Positions 9,084 through 16,838 of a DNA stretch of 27,242 bases are shown here, piece by piece. Under the pieces are notes generated by a model. That model did no database searches. It saw only the letters and a program-made list of their open reading frames with translations, and was not told the origin of the DNA. The position numbers were made by a program, and so were the translations under genes. This stretch comes from Leptospira sp. (GTDB lineage: Bacteria; Spirochaetota; Leptospiria; Leptospirales; Leptospiraceae), in assembly GCA_016742255.1 (NCBI GenBank), contig JACVCB010000037.1, positions 1 through 27,242 of the forward strand, written 5' to 3'. Numbering within the stretch: position 1 is the first letter of the stretch; each line of letters starts with the position of its first letter.

Positions 9084-10477
9084 CTTACATTGATTTGGAA
9101 AAAGTCTTCTTCAGTGATTCCCGTAATGATTTCCATTTCAGATTGGTTGAGAGGTTTACATTCAACATATCGTTTTTCAACAGATTCACCAGATTTAATC
9201 ATCAGATAATATCCAGAATATGCATCACCTAACATAGAATTTGTTGGAACGACAATACTATCCCTCATTCCTTCTGTTTCCACATGGACAAGACCAAACA
9301 TCCCAGGAAGTAATGATATTAGATTTTTTTGTAACTTTGCCCTAACTCCGATTCCATGGGAACGAACATCCAAATAACTACTTATTTTATCGATTTTACC
9401 AATTACAAATTGAGAACCTTCTAAGCTCGGGTGAAACGTAACCTCTTTACCTAGTTTCATCAACCTTAGATCTGATTCACCTATTTGATACGATACCGAC
9501 AAATCTCCATTTTCAATGAGTGTAATCGCTGGTAAATGATTGGTTAGTTCTCCTTCCTTGAGGTGGACTTTAAAAATTGATCCAGATTTAGGAGCATATA
9601 ATTTAAATTCTGAAATCATTTGTTGATTTGTTTGTATTTGATTTTCGAGAATTTTCGTATTGGTAACACTTAAATCATATTCTGTTTTCTCAATTAAGGA
9701 ATTTTGGCGTTTCCAAATTTTAATCTTATCGCTTATTGAGTCTGTATCTTCCGGAAAATCTAATCGAAGTGTAGTGAGTAAACTCTCTCTGTCACGGATT
9801 AGATTTTTATAATAAGCCAGTTTTGTATCGACATCCAATTTCCAACGATCAAGCTCTGATAAAGAAACAAAACCTTCCTTCCACATTGTTTCTTTTTTCT
9901 CTTTTGTCACTTTTGCCGTTTCCCATTCGGCTCTTGCAACTTCTACTAATTCTGTTTTTTTATCGATTTCTCGGATCTTAACTTCGATTAGATTTTCTGC
10001 TTGTTTCCATTTTTCCAAAGCGATGATCTGATGTGCTTTTGCTACTTCCAATGAAATCGATAGTTTTTCACCCTCTAATCGGAGTAACTCATCATCTAAT
10101 TGTAATAACAATTCTCCCTTTTTAACGGACTGGCCCTCAGCAACATGAAGGAATTTAATCCTACCTAAATGTTTGGTTTGCAATTGGATTTCCTTTGTTG
10201 CTTCCACTGTTGCTGGAAATTCCAATGTAATTCGTTTTTGGATCACGTGTGGTTTTTGAAATAAAGGAACATCCTTTGGATACCCAATTGCATATACATT
10301 TTGATCAGCTTGGAACCAGTCCTTGTGATACAAGATTGTTGTCAGCCAAGGGAATCGATCTCGGATGTTCTCATTGGAAAACCATGTAAAAAGAATGGAG
10401 AGAGTTATGGAAACAAGGAAGTAAAGTATAATGTATTTAAGTTTAGATTTTATGATCTGAAGGATTTTTGCTTTCAT
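9080..10477 (-). CDS. Periplasmic adaptor (membrane fusion protein, HlyD/RND type)
   Basis: This 465-residue protein has an N-terminal membrane anchor (about residues 14-32) and no lipobox. A biotinyl/lipoyl-like half motif follows (GRIKFLHVAEGQSVKKGELL, 104-123), then a long helical hairpin (about 130-300), a second lipoyl half (LYAPKSGSIFKVHLKEGEL) and beta-barrel and membrane-proximal domains to the end. It would bridge the RND pair in the inner membrane to the TolC-like channel. The hairpin is long for an RND adaptor and carries a proline-containing tip near residue 246, which may set which channel it docks with. It overlaps its upstream neighbour (a membrane protein) and its downstream neighbour (RND) by ATGA, so all three are probably co-translated. 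Confidence 0.92.
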   Translation of the reverse strand: MKAKILQIIKSKLKYIILYFLVSITLSILFTWFSNENIRDRFPWLTTILYHKDWFQADQNVYAIGYPKDVPLFQKPHVIQKRITLEFPATVEATKEIQLQTKHLGRIKFLHVAEGQSVKKGELLLQLDDELLRLEGEKLSISLEVAKAHQIIALEKWKQAENLIEVKIREIDKKTELVEVARAEWETAKVTKEKKETMWKEGFVSLSELDRWKLDVDTKLAYYKNLIRDRESLLTTLRLDFPEDTDSISDKIKIWKRQNSLIEKTEYDLSVTNTKILENQIQTNQQMISEFKLYAPKSGSIFKVHLKEGELTNHLPAITLIENGDLSVSYQIGESDLRLMKLGKEVTFHPSLEGSQFVIGKIDKISSYLDVRSHGIGVRAKLQKNLISLLPGMFGLVHVETEGMRDSIVVPTNSMLGDAYSGYYLMIKSGESVEKRYVECKPLNQSEMEIITGITEEDFFQINVR

Positions 10478-11091
10478 ACACTAACAATCCAAAACATCAT
10501 TCCTGACCATAAGAGTGGGATGAAATAACCAAAACTCTTAGTTAATTTTGGATTTGTATCAGTTTCCCCTTGTATCGATTGGGAAAACAATCTTCCATTG
10601 AGTTGGATAAAAACGATAAAGAGAACAAACCACAAACCAAAGAGGTATAGGGAATAAAAATAAGACTCATGTAACAAACCAATTGATAAATTCCCAAGGA
10701 ACAAACAGAGAATGAGGAAAAAAAACGACTGTGTCATTTTTTTCATTAGTTCTGAAAGTTGATTTGGTTCGTTGGTATTTTTGAACTTTAAAAAAAGAAA
10801 AATCAAAACCATGTAAAAACAAAAATAAAAGAAATACAGAAAGTAAATCGATACGATTTGAAACGGATACAGTTGCCAGAAGGAAACACTTCCATAGCGA
10901 CTCACCATCTCTAATTCAATCTGGATGTTTGTTAATTTCAGTTTGTCCCAAGAATAGAAGCAGTGGAGAAAATACAAGATGGTATAAAGGAGAAAAAAAG
11001 ACCAAACCTTTGACCATAATAGTTTCCAAATGAAATGTAATACGATTACCATACGATGGATTTGTGATTGGAGGAAGTGTAAAACCTTCAT
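10474..11091 (-). CDS. Five-helix inner-membrane protein of the exporter operon, function unknown
   Basis: I do not recognise this 205-residue protein. It is very rich in Phe, Tyr, Leu and Trp and shows about five membrane helices (roughly residues 27-46, 78-101, 119-137, 142-163 and 186-204). Between helices 1 and 2 is a 30-residue loop, and between helices 2 and 3 a polar stretch (NTNEPNQLSELMKKM). No enzymatic motif is visible. Both ends are ATGA overlaps, with the small helical lipoprotein gene upstream and the adaptor gene downstream. Its position between them argues that it is a fixed part of the exporter, such as a membrane-anchoring or assembly subunit; that is inference. The layout faintly recalls Yip1-type five-helix membrane proteins, but I cannot support a family call. 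Confidence 0.8.
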   Translation of the reverse strand: MKVLHFLQSQIHRMVIVLHFIWKLLWSKVWSFFLLYTILYFLHCFYSWDKLKLTNIQIELEMVSRYGSVSFWQLYPFQIVSIYFLYFFYFCFYMVLIFLFLKFKNTNEPNQLSELMKKMTQSFFFLILCLFLGNLSIGLLHESYFYSLYLFGLWFVLFIVFIQLNGRLFSQSIQGETDTNPKLTKSFGYFIPLLWSGMMFWIVSV

Positions 11092-11609
11092 TTTTTTGTT
11101 AACTCCTGGTTCATTCTATCTAGATAGTTCTGAAATTGTTTACTCTGGGCCAAAAATAATGATTTGTGTTTCGATTTGACCTGTTTTTTATTCCACTCAA
11201 GATACAACAAACATGCCTCAGGTGAGACAGCCATAAGTTCTAATAATTGTTTTTCTTCCTCCATTCCTGCATGTTTTTTCTCTTTGGAAAGTAAGATCAC
11301 TTTAAAATAATAAAGAATTAGTTCTGGAGTTTTTTTCTCGAACCCTTCCCATTCTTTCAGAAATTCATTCCATTCACTCAAATAAAAAAGCGATTTTAAA
11401 TATAAACTTTCTTCTTCTAAAGAAAGATTCCTTTCCTTTTTTCGGTCCGATAAGATCGCCTTTACCACCGTTAAATGGCCAGTATTGTAGGCATCTTTGA
11501 TGATTTGAAATTCTTTTGGATCCATTATTTGATCTTTCTCACAAGCTATCGAAGAAAAAATAAAAACAAAAACTAATATCCAAACTCTTATAAAATTCTC
11601 TAAATTCAT
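11088..11609 (-). CDS. Small helical lipoprotein (TPR-like) of the exporter operon
   Basis: The 173-residue product has a lipoprotein signal (hydrophobic residues 7-22, lipobox SSIAC with Cys23). The mature part is almost wholly helical and amphipathic. Pairs of helices with regularly placed aromatic and Leu residues (SLYLKSLFYLSEWNEFLKEW, then a similar segment at about 96-115) suggest a short TPR- or SEL1-like solenoid, which usually serves protein-protein contacts. I cannot assign a family. It starts in an ATGA overlap after the preceding lipoprotein gene and ends in one with the five-helix protein gene. A periplasmic or outer-membrane-inner-leaflet scaffold between channel and pump is a reasonable guess, no more. 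Confidence 0.8.
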   Translation of the reverse strand: MNLENFIRVWILVFVFIFSSIACEKDQIMDPKEFQIIKDAYNTGHLTVVKAILSDRKKERNLSLEEESLYLKSLFYLSEWNEFLKEWEGFEKKTPELILYYFKVILLSKEKKHAGMEEEKQLLELMAVSPEACLLYLEWNKKQVKSKHKSLFLAQSKQFQNYLDRMNQELTKK

Positions 11610-12127
11610 GGGTTACCTACAGGAAGTGGAAACAAAGGTAAGTTAGAATCGGGATTCCAATCCCAATCAAATTGTTCGATTTGATTTTCGTTTAGATGGT
11701 AAAAGTACATTCTAATGGATTGGTTTGGATTTCCAACCCGATACGGGAACCTAACAAAGAGAACCAATGGGATTCCAAGACCATTTGCAACCTTTGACCA
11801 ATACGAAAATCGGGAGATGTTATCTGCATTTTTAGGTAAAATTTGTCTTTGGAATTCACCTAAGTGATTGTTACTTCTCGGCTCGTTTTTGAATTCATGG
11901 ATTTCATCTCGATGGAAAACGGAATACCCACTTCGTTCTAACGATTCCGAAATCTGAAGGATCAATTCCTTTTCCAAGAGGTAATGATCAGAGTAAAAGG
12001 AAGAAACTGTGGGTACCAAAAGTATCAATTTCCCATGAGGAAGTGGAAATTTTTGATACCTCACAGTTTCATGAAAGAGGGAGCAGGAAACAGAAAAAAG
12101 TAGAACTATTGTGAAGAGGAATTTCAT
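11606..12127 (-). CDS. Lipoprotein of the exporter operon, function unknown
   Basis: This 173-residue product has a short lipoprotein signal peptide, with lipobox FSVSC and Cys15 as the probable lipidated residue. The mature domain begins with a beta-strand (KLILLVPTVSSF), then an amphipathic helix (about 50-66) leading to GYSVFHRDEI, and later a hydrophobic strand (IPLVLFVRFPYR). That alternating alpha/beta pattern resembles small periplasmic lipoproteins of the CsgG or transport-auxiliary kind, but similarity is only in outline and I make no family claim. The C-terminal 25 residues are acidic, aromatic and proline-rich. It is bounded by ATGA overlaps with the Ig-like lipoprotein upstream and the small helical lipoprotein downstream. 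Confidence 0.8.
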   Translation of the reverse strand: MKFLFTIVLLFSVSCSLFHETVRYQKFPLPHGKLILLVPTVSSFYSDHYLLEKELILQISESLERSGYSVFHRDEIHEFKNEPRSNNHLGEFQRQILPKNADNISRFSYWSKVANGLGIPLVLFVRFPYRVGNPNQSIRMYFYHLNENQIEQFDWDWNPDSNLPLFPLPVGNP

Positions 12128-13488
12128 TTTGCCTCCATTTGGATGATAAAGGGAGAAATCATTTTTTTTCCATTTGCAGAACGTACGTCTGCATCTAATT
12201 TAAACTCATAATAAGGATAAAAATTGGGAGCGGTTGATGAACTTGCCAGATTAAAGTCCCCACCAGTTGTATTATTTCCAAACAAAGTTCCATTACAACT
12301 AGCCTCACTTTCAGCAAAGGAATATGTGATTTCCTTACATCCAAATGGATAGGCTGATTGGCAATGGCTCCATTCCCAAGTCGATAAACGTATGTTACTT
12401 GAAGGTGGTGATATTTTTGTCAACCGACTGGAAGAGATAACAGAAATAGGATCCATATATTCATCAAAAAATAGTTTGAAATTATCGGTATTCACATCCG
12501 CACAAGCAGATGAACTCGCAATACCACCTGTTCCATCATCTCCACCTCTAAATTGGTAATGGTGTGGAGGAAGAAATGCTAAACCTTTACTCCAAAAACA
12601 TAGGTTTGAATCCCAACGACTCCCCACGGTAGTTCCTAATTCTTGGATCCCGATTCCACACAATTGGGAAGCAAGTCCAAAGCCTATGACTTCAGGAGCC
12701 TTTGCCCCTTCGTTTGTATAAAAATCAAATCGGATCGGTTTTTCTATTTTTGTTCCATCCAAAGCTGATATACCTGAAGCCAAATTGAATTGGTATCTCG
12801 TTTGGCTTTGTAATGGTGCATCCAATTGAACTTGGACTTGGGTGGAGTCTGTCCATTCCAAATGGTAGGATGTGCTTGGTTCCATTCGGAATCCCAAGGA
12901 AACATCTGTTTGGTTCATGGGTTTTGAAAATACAAGAGTGATAGGTGTGGTTTGCGGAATACCGGAACAAGCAGTATTTACATCTTGCAAAATAAGATCC
13001 GCTATAGATCCACCCGACAAACATTCGTCATATGTTCCTACTGAGATCAAAATGGAATTTATGGTAGGTGACAATGGTGAATCTTCGACTTGGACTCGAA
13101 ACGGAATTGAATACACACGATCCAAATCTTTTCCTTTTTTGTTTTCACATTGTTTGGTGAGGCGGATCACAAACCCACCAGGCAATAATTCTTGGTTCGG
13201 AATGAATTTTAAGGAAATATCAGTTGTTTCAAAAATCCCTTTTGTGTTTGGATCAAGCGAAAAGGCAGTCACACAGGACTGTATTTCCATCGGTTGGTTC
13301 CAAAGGATAACTATATTTGTTTTAGGGGAAACCGATTGTTCCCCAGAACTAGGAGTAAAGGATACCACCTTTGGTGTATCATCATTGACAAACATAGCTA
13401 GCCAATCTTCGGAGGAACCCATCTTCGCATGGCAATGATAGAATGTAAGCAATGGCAAAAGATAAACACTCCATTTAACGTATTTCAT
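12124..13488 (-). CDS. Lipoprotein with two Ig-like (Big_5 / SbsA-type) domains
   Basis: The 454-residue product begins with a signal peptide whose Cys19 or so (TFYHC) could be a lipobox in the relaxed spirochaete sense. Two Ig-like domains of the Big_5 type follow. The first (about 38-133) opens with VVSFTPSSGEQSVSPKTNIV and has the typical 'W/F-N/S-x-PM' strand. The second (about 137-254) has ITLVFSKPMN and ends with a DGTKI...FDFYTN strand. The third part (255-454) is Cys-rich (at least eight Cys) and may be disulfide-bonded; I do not recognise it. Big_5 domains are common in surface or periplasmic spirochaete lipoproteins. It starts within the TolC-like gene (14-base overlap) and ends in an ATGA overlap. 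It is probably an outer-membrane-associated accessory of the channel; that role is inference. Confidence 0.85.
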   Translation of the reverse strand: MKYVKWSVYLLPLLTFYHCHAKMGSSEDWLAMFVNDDTPKVVSFTPSSGEQSVSPKTNIVILWNQPMEIQSCVTAFSLDPNTKGIFETTDISLKFIPNQELLPGGFVIRLTKQCENKKGKDLDRVYSIPFRVQVEDSPLSPTINSILISVGTYDECLSGGSIADLILQDVNTACSGIPQTTPITLVFSKPMNQTDVSLGFRMEPSTSYHLEWTDSTQVQVQLDAPLQSQTRYQFNLASGISALDGTKIEKPIRFDFYTNEGAKAPEVIGFGLASQLCGIGIQELGTTVGSRWDSNLCFWSKGLAFLPPHHYQFRGGDDGTGGIASSSACADVNTDNFKLFFDEYMDPISVISSSRLTKISPPSSNIRLSTWEWSHCQSAYPFGCKEITYSFAESEASCNGTLFGNNTTGGDFNLASSSTAPNFYPYYEFKLDADVRSANGKKMISPFIIQMEAK

Positions 13489-15028
13489 ACGGATCCTCTA
13501 AATAAAATGGGGTAAGTTTACCTTTGTTTGGTTCCCTTTTTTCCAAATTTTGAAATGGTGTTTCTTCCTTCCATTCAGTCAAAAGTTGACTGAATTCACT
13601 TTTATATTTACGATGATGCAAATGGTAATAACGATTGGAGAAAGGATCTTCTCCTAATAAAATGACTAACTCTAAAGCTGTTGCGATGTAATTAAAATAA
13701 TGATCAACAGCATGTTCAAATGCGACAAAAACTTCCTCTTCGGTTTTTAAATATTCAATTTCTGTAATCTGATTTAATCTTTTCTCTTCAGCTTTTTGTT
13801 TAAGTGTTAAAAATGCAGATTTTAAAAAATGCAAATACAATGTATATTTTTGGTATTCTTCCACTAACTTAACTTCAGTGGATTTGGAAACATTTCTTAA
13901 ATAAAGTTCCGTTTGTTCTCGTTCTACGTGAGACTGAAGTAAATTGAATCTGGAATCGTATCGTTTTTTATCACGATTTACTTCATCGAATAAATTGAAT
14001 GATCCACTTTGAAATGCATTTTCACCTGGTCCAACTGCTTGGGGACCATACCCTGGAATTCGTTGGATTCCATTCCCCTCTGACTGCATACCATTTTGAG
14101 TATTGGAAACAAAACTAGAACCACCGAGATTGGCTTGGAACCCGATACTCACTCCATAAATTTCATTTTGAAGTGGGAATCCTTGGTTTCCATTCCGTCC
14201 CAAATAACCACCTAACACAAGCCTAGGTTTCCAATCGTTTTTCAGAGATTCCTCGTCCAAATTGGCAAGTTCCAATTGGTATCGATTTTTCTTTCGCAGA
14301 GGGTGGTTCGCATCAACTTCAATTGGCGAATGGGTTGGTTGGAAAATTTCAATCCTTTCTGTAATACCAGGTTCCAATTCCAAACTTTCACTTGGGTCAA
14401 GGAACATTGATGATTTTAATTCTAAGTAAGATGATTCTCTCAATGCTCGGGAATGAATTCGTTTTGCATAAAAATCGACCTCCCATTGTTTTAAGGATTT
14501 TGCTTCTACTGCTTGTAATAAGTTGGTTTGGATTTCTAGATCTCGTTTCCTAATTTCTAATTGGTAACGTTCTAATCTTTGGTCAAACATCGATTGGATG
14601 AGAATTCGTTTGTTTGCATTGAGGTAAGCAAGGGAGATGTTTTGGAAAATTTTTTCTCGTAAGATTTTTTTTTCCTCCAATTGGATGAGTTGTTTGATTT
14701 CTATTTTCTGTTTTTCTCGTTCGATTTCACCACCGTCATACAATAATTGTTGGATTTGGATCCTGACATCACGATACTCTTGGTCTAATTGTTCTCGGTT
14801 CCTTGAGAAAATTCCAAAATAATGAACTCCTAATTTAGGTAGGTATTGTTTCCATTTTTCGCTGAGTAAAATGGGGAATAATTCTGATTTTGTTTTTTCT
14901 AATTTGAATTGTGCATTCCGTTCGAGACCTACCCAAATACAATCTTCCCATAAAAAGCTACCTTCAGCCATTAAGGATCCAATTCCCAAAGAAAGATACA
15001 TTGTAAGTAGGAAGAGAACACGCCACAT
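13475..15028 (-). CDS. TolC-like outer-membrane efflux protein (OEP family)
   Basis: This 517-residue product has a signal peptide (about 1-21, ending LMAEG). Two long-helix regions follow (about 95-230 and 345-455) separated by beta-strand segments such as DVRIQIQQLLYDGGEI (about 87-102) and EIYGVSIGFQANLGG, in the duplicated OEP pattern. Glu/Lys/Gln-rich helices with heptad-like Leu spacing fit the periplasmic tunnel. A Gly/Asn/Gln-rich insert (about 310-345) lies in the second strand region and may be an extracellular loop. It would be the exit channel for the RND pair. It is the first gene of the minus-strand operon. The ATG at 15028 gives the best signal peptide, but no clear Shine-Dalgarno precedes it. 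A run of nine A on the coding strand (14673-14665) could allow slippage. Confidence 0.88.
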   Translation of the reverse strand: MWRVLFLLTMYLSLGIGSLMAEGSFLWEDCIWVGLERNAQFKLEKTKSELFPILLSEKWKQYLPKLGVHYFGIFSRNREQLDQEYRDVRIQIQQLLYDGGEIEREKQKIEIKQLIQLEEKKILREKIFQNISLAYLNANKRILIQSMFDQRLERYQLEIRKRDLEIQTNLLQAVEAKSLKQWEVDFYAKRIHSRALRESSYLELKSSMFLDPSESLELEPGITERIEIFQPTHSPIEVDANHPLRKKNRYQLELANLDEESLKNDWKPRLVLGGYLGRNGNQGFPLQNEIYGVSIGFQANLGGSSFVSNTQNGMQSEGNGIQRIPGYGPQAVGPGENAFQSGSFNLFDEVNRDKKRYDSRFNLLQSHVEREQTELYLRNVSKSTEVKLVEEYQKYTLYLHFLKSAFLTLKQKAEEKRLNQITEIEYLKTEEEVFVAFEHAVDHYFNYIATALELVILLGEDPFSNRYYHLHHRKYKSEFSQLLTEWKEETPFQNLEKREPNKGKLTPFYLEDPYEIR

Positions 15029-15149
15029 ATCAAAAGATAGGTGGTATAAATTGATTCTGGTTCTAAATTGAATGATTTGTAGGGAATTTTTTGATTTTTT
15101 TTTCTGATTTTTGGCTTGTAAGGTAGCACTCGCCCCTTATAAAAGTGGC
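15029..15149. promoter_or_regulatory. Divergent intergenic region between the exporter operon and the FecR gene
   Basis: The 121 bases between the two divergent starts must hold the promoter for the minus-strand exporter operon and probably the one for the plus-strand FecR pair. On the plus strand there is a very T-rich stretch (about 15086-15112) that includes a run of nine T (15095-15103), with TTGATT at 15091-15096 as a possible -35. On the minus strand, TTTATA near 15049-15044 could be a -10. Neither pairs with a second box at ideal spacing, so no promoter is called precisely. Confidence 0.4.
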
Positions 15150-15872
15150 ATGATCCGTTTGATTCCCTTATTTTTGTTTTTAATCACGACCACTACCGTA
15201 TTTGCTGAAGAAGTAGGAGTCGTTAGTTTCATCCAAGGAAACAATTACCTCTCAGGTCCCCGTTTTAAAAAAGCAAAAGAACCAGTTAAATTAGGGAGTG
15301 TCCTAAAAAAAGGGGATACCATCACATCGGAAGATGGAACTTGCGAAATCCAATTGGCAACACAAGCAACCATTCGTTTGGCGAAATTTTCGACTCTCCG
15401 CATTGACGATTTATTAAATCCAAAAACCAAATCCACCACACTCAATTTGGTAGGTGGCAAATTATTTGTAAAAGCACACAAACCACCAGGTGGTGGTCCT
15501 AGTGATACCCAACTGAGCGTAGTCAACCCAAGTTTTGTTGCGGGTGTACGTGGGACAGAATTCCTCGTTGCAACACCCAACCAAGGTGGAGAAGACGAAG
15601 ACTTAAAAGAAGTAGAAACTGGTGTGTATGTGAATGAAGGTACTGTTGCCGTAAGTCCCGACAAAAAAGGCAAACAAACGCTAGTGGGCCAAAACGAAGA
15701 AGTGGTAGTTTCTGGCAAAGAATTGAAAAAACAAATTTTAGATGAATTTGTGAAAGAAAAAATGCGTATCTTCGAACAATTCAAAGCCATCAAAGAAGAA
15801 AACTACCAACGCATCAAAGAACAATACGAAAAAAATGATCAAATCATGAACGACTACAAAGGACAAGGTTAA
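15150..15872 (+). CDS. FecR-domain exported protein
   Basis: The likely start is the ATG at 15150, which gives 240 residues and a clean signal peptide (MIRLIPLFLFLITTTTVFA). A TTG further upstream (15111) would add 13 residues that do not resemble a signal. The mature protein begins EEVGVVSFIQGN. A FecR-type beta-rich domain (about 20-165) includes KKGDTITSEDGTCEIQLA and the conserved NPSFVAGVRGTEFLV stretch. The last 50 residues are highly charged and helical, possibly a coiled coil. In Leptospira and other spirochaetes such stand-alone FecR domains are periplasmic or surface proteins, not sigma-factor regulators; there is no TonB receptor or sigma gene beside it here. It is followed after 2 bases by the DUF4384 gene. 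Confidence 0.88.
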   Translation: MIRLIPLFLFLITTTTVFAEEVGVVSFIQGNNYLSGPRFKKAKEPVKLGSVLKKGDTITSEDGTCEIQLATQATIRLAKFSTLRIDDLLNPKTKSTTLNLVGGKLFVKAHKPPGGGPSDTQLSVVNPSFVAGVRGTEFLVATPNQGGEDEDLKEVETGVYVNEGTVAVSPDKKGKQTLVGQNEEVVVSGKELKKQILDEFVKEKMRIFEQFKAIKEENYQRIKEQYEKNDQIMNDYKGQG

Positions 15873-15874
15873 TC

Positions 15875-16792
15875 ATGAAACGTTTTTTGGTATTATTCTC
15901 AGTTGCCGTTTTAACTGTTTTCTCAGCAGATCGGATTGGTACAACACCAGTTTACAAAATTGCGATTGAAGCCTACCCTTCCACAGAAGAAAGTCGGGCT
16001 TTACGAGATTTTATCAAAGAACAAATCCAAACCACTGGTCGTGGGCAAATCATGGTCACCTTTCCTTCGAGTGAATCAAAAACCTGGGAATTCGACAAAC
16101 GAGGGGAAGCAACAACTGAAACAAAGGCCAATTTACAATCCTTAACCCAAGTAGATAAATTGGTTCTCGTTTCTTTAGAAGATGGACAAGCACTTGTTTC
16201 CTTTGTGGATGTTTTACACGAAACATTAGAATACCGAAATGCACTTCCTGAGTCTTTATCCAAAACATTAGTAGAGGACTTTCTAAGTTATTTAGATAAA
16301 AAAAATATCTACCAGGCTCTCTCACACACTGGATCGAGTACAACGTCCCAAGTGAAAATCAACTCTCTCAAATCCACCTATGTTGCGGGTGAACCGATCC
16401 GTTTTGAAATTGAAACTGCCGAAGACAATTATGTGTATGTTGTTGTGGTTCCTGAAAACCATAAAGGGGAACCGGTGTTACTCTTTCCCAATCCCATCCA
16501 AAGTGATAACTTTGTGAAAAAGGGACAAAGGATCACAATCCCTGACAAACGGATTTCATTCAAAGCGGCACCAACTCCTTCGAAAGATAGAATCAGAGCC
16601 TTTGTCACAAGAGAAGAATGGAAAGAATACCAACTCCGTGGCAAAAAAGAAGATTCCTTCTACCGGTTATTACCACCAGCAGTTACTGGCACAAAAACAT
16701 TAGCACGTTCCCTCACACCTCCACCAACCATCACATCACCGATCGAACAAAGTTTGGTGAATGAGTTGGAATACGAAATCTTATCTCGCTAA
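15875..16792 (+). CDS. DUF4384-domain exported protein
   Basis: The 305-residue product has a signal peptide (1-18, MKRFLVLFSVAVLTVFSA) and then an alpha/beta section (about 25-130) with a segment TQVDKLVLVSLEDGQALVSF. A DUF4384 domain (about 160-265) follows: YVAGEPIRFEIETAEDNYVY, then VLLFPNP, then KKGQRITIPD, the usual landmarks. DUF4384 is an Ig-like domain of unknown role often found in envelope proteins and near kinase or caspase-like genes. A good AAGG ribosome site lies 6 bases before the ATG, inside the 3' end of the FecR gene, so the two are almost certainly one transcript and may act together at the envelope. Confidence 0.88.
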   Translation: MKRFLVLFSVAVLTVFSADRIGTTPVYKIAIEAYPSTEESRALRDFIKEQIQTTGRGQIMVTFPSSESKTWEFDKRGEATTETKANLQSLTQVDKLVLVSLEDGQALVSFVDVLHETLEYRNALPESLSKTLVEDFLSYLDKKNIYQALSHTGSSTTSQVKINSLKSTYVAGEPIRFEIETAEDNYVYVVVVPENHKGEPVLLFPNPIQSDNFVKKGQRITIPDKRISFKAAPTPSKDRIRAFVTREEWKEYQLRGKKEDSFYRLLPPAVTGTKTLARSLTPPPTITSPIEQSLVNELEYEILSR

Positions 16793-16809
16793 AATTCTTG
16801 CAAATTACA

Positions 16810-16838
16810 CTCATACCTTTTGTTATATAAGGTATGAG
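16810..16838 (+). promoter_or_regulatory. Perfect 10-bp hairpin covering the start codon of the small lipoprotein
   Basis: CTCATACCTT (16810-16819) and AAGGTATGAG (16829-16838) are a perfect inverted repeat around a 9-base loop. The ATG of the 67-residue lipoprotein gene (16834-16836) and the only AAGG before it are both in the 3' arm. The repeat is not followed by a T-run on either strand, so it is a poor intrinsic terminator for the upstream gene. It could instead limit translation of the lipoprotein, or be an operator as DNA. Confidence 0.5.

Noticed and set aside
12872..13438. A 188-codon open frame on the plus strand
   Set aside because: It lies wholly opposite the two-Ig lipoprotein gene, has no signal, motif or ribosome site, and its composition looks like a mirror of the real gene.
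15111..15149. TTG at 15111 as the start of the FecR protein
   Set aside because: It would add 13 residues ahead of an already complete signal peptide that begins at ATG 15150.
15245..15793. A 182-codon open frame on the minus strand
   Set aside because: It lies opposite the FecR gene, which has a clear domain and signal peptide; the minus frame is low in recognisable structure.
16810..16838. The 10-bp hairpin as an intrinsic terminator of the DUF4384 gene
   Set aside because: No T-run follows on either strand and the next gene's start codon is in the stem, so a regulatory reading is preferred.
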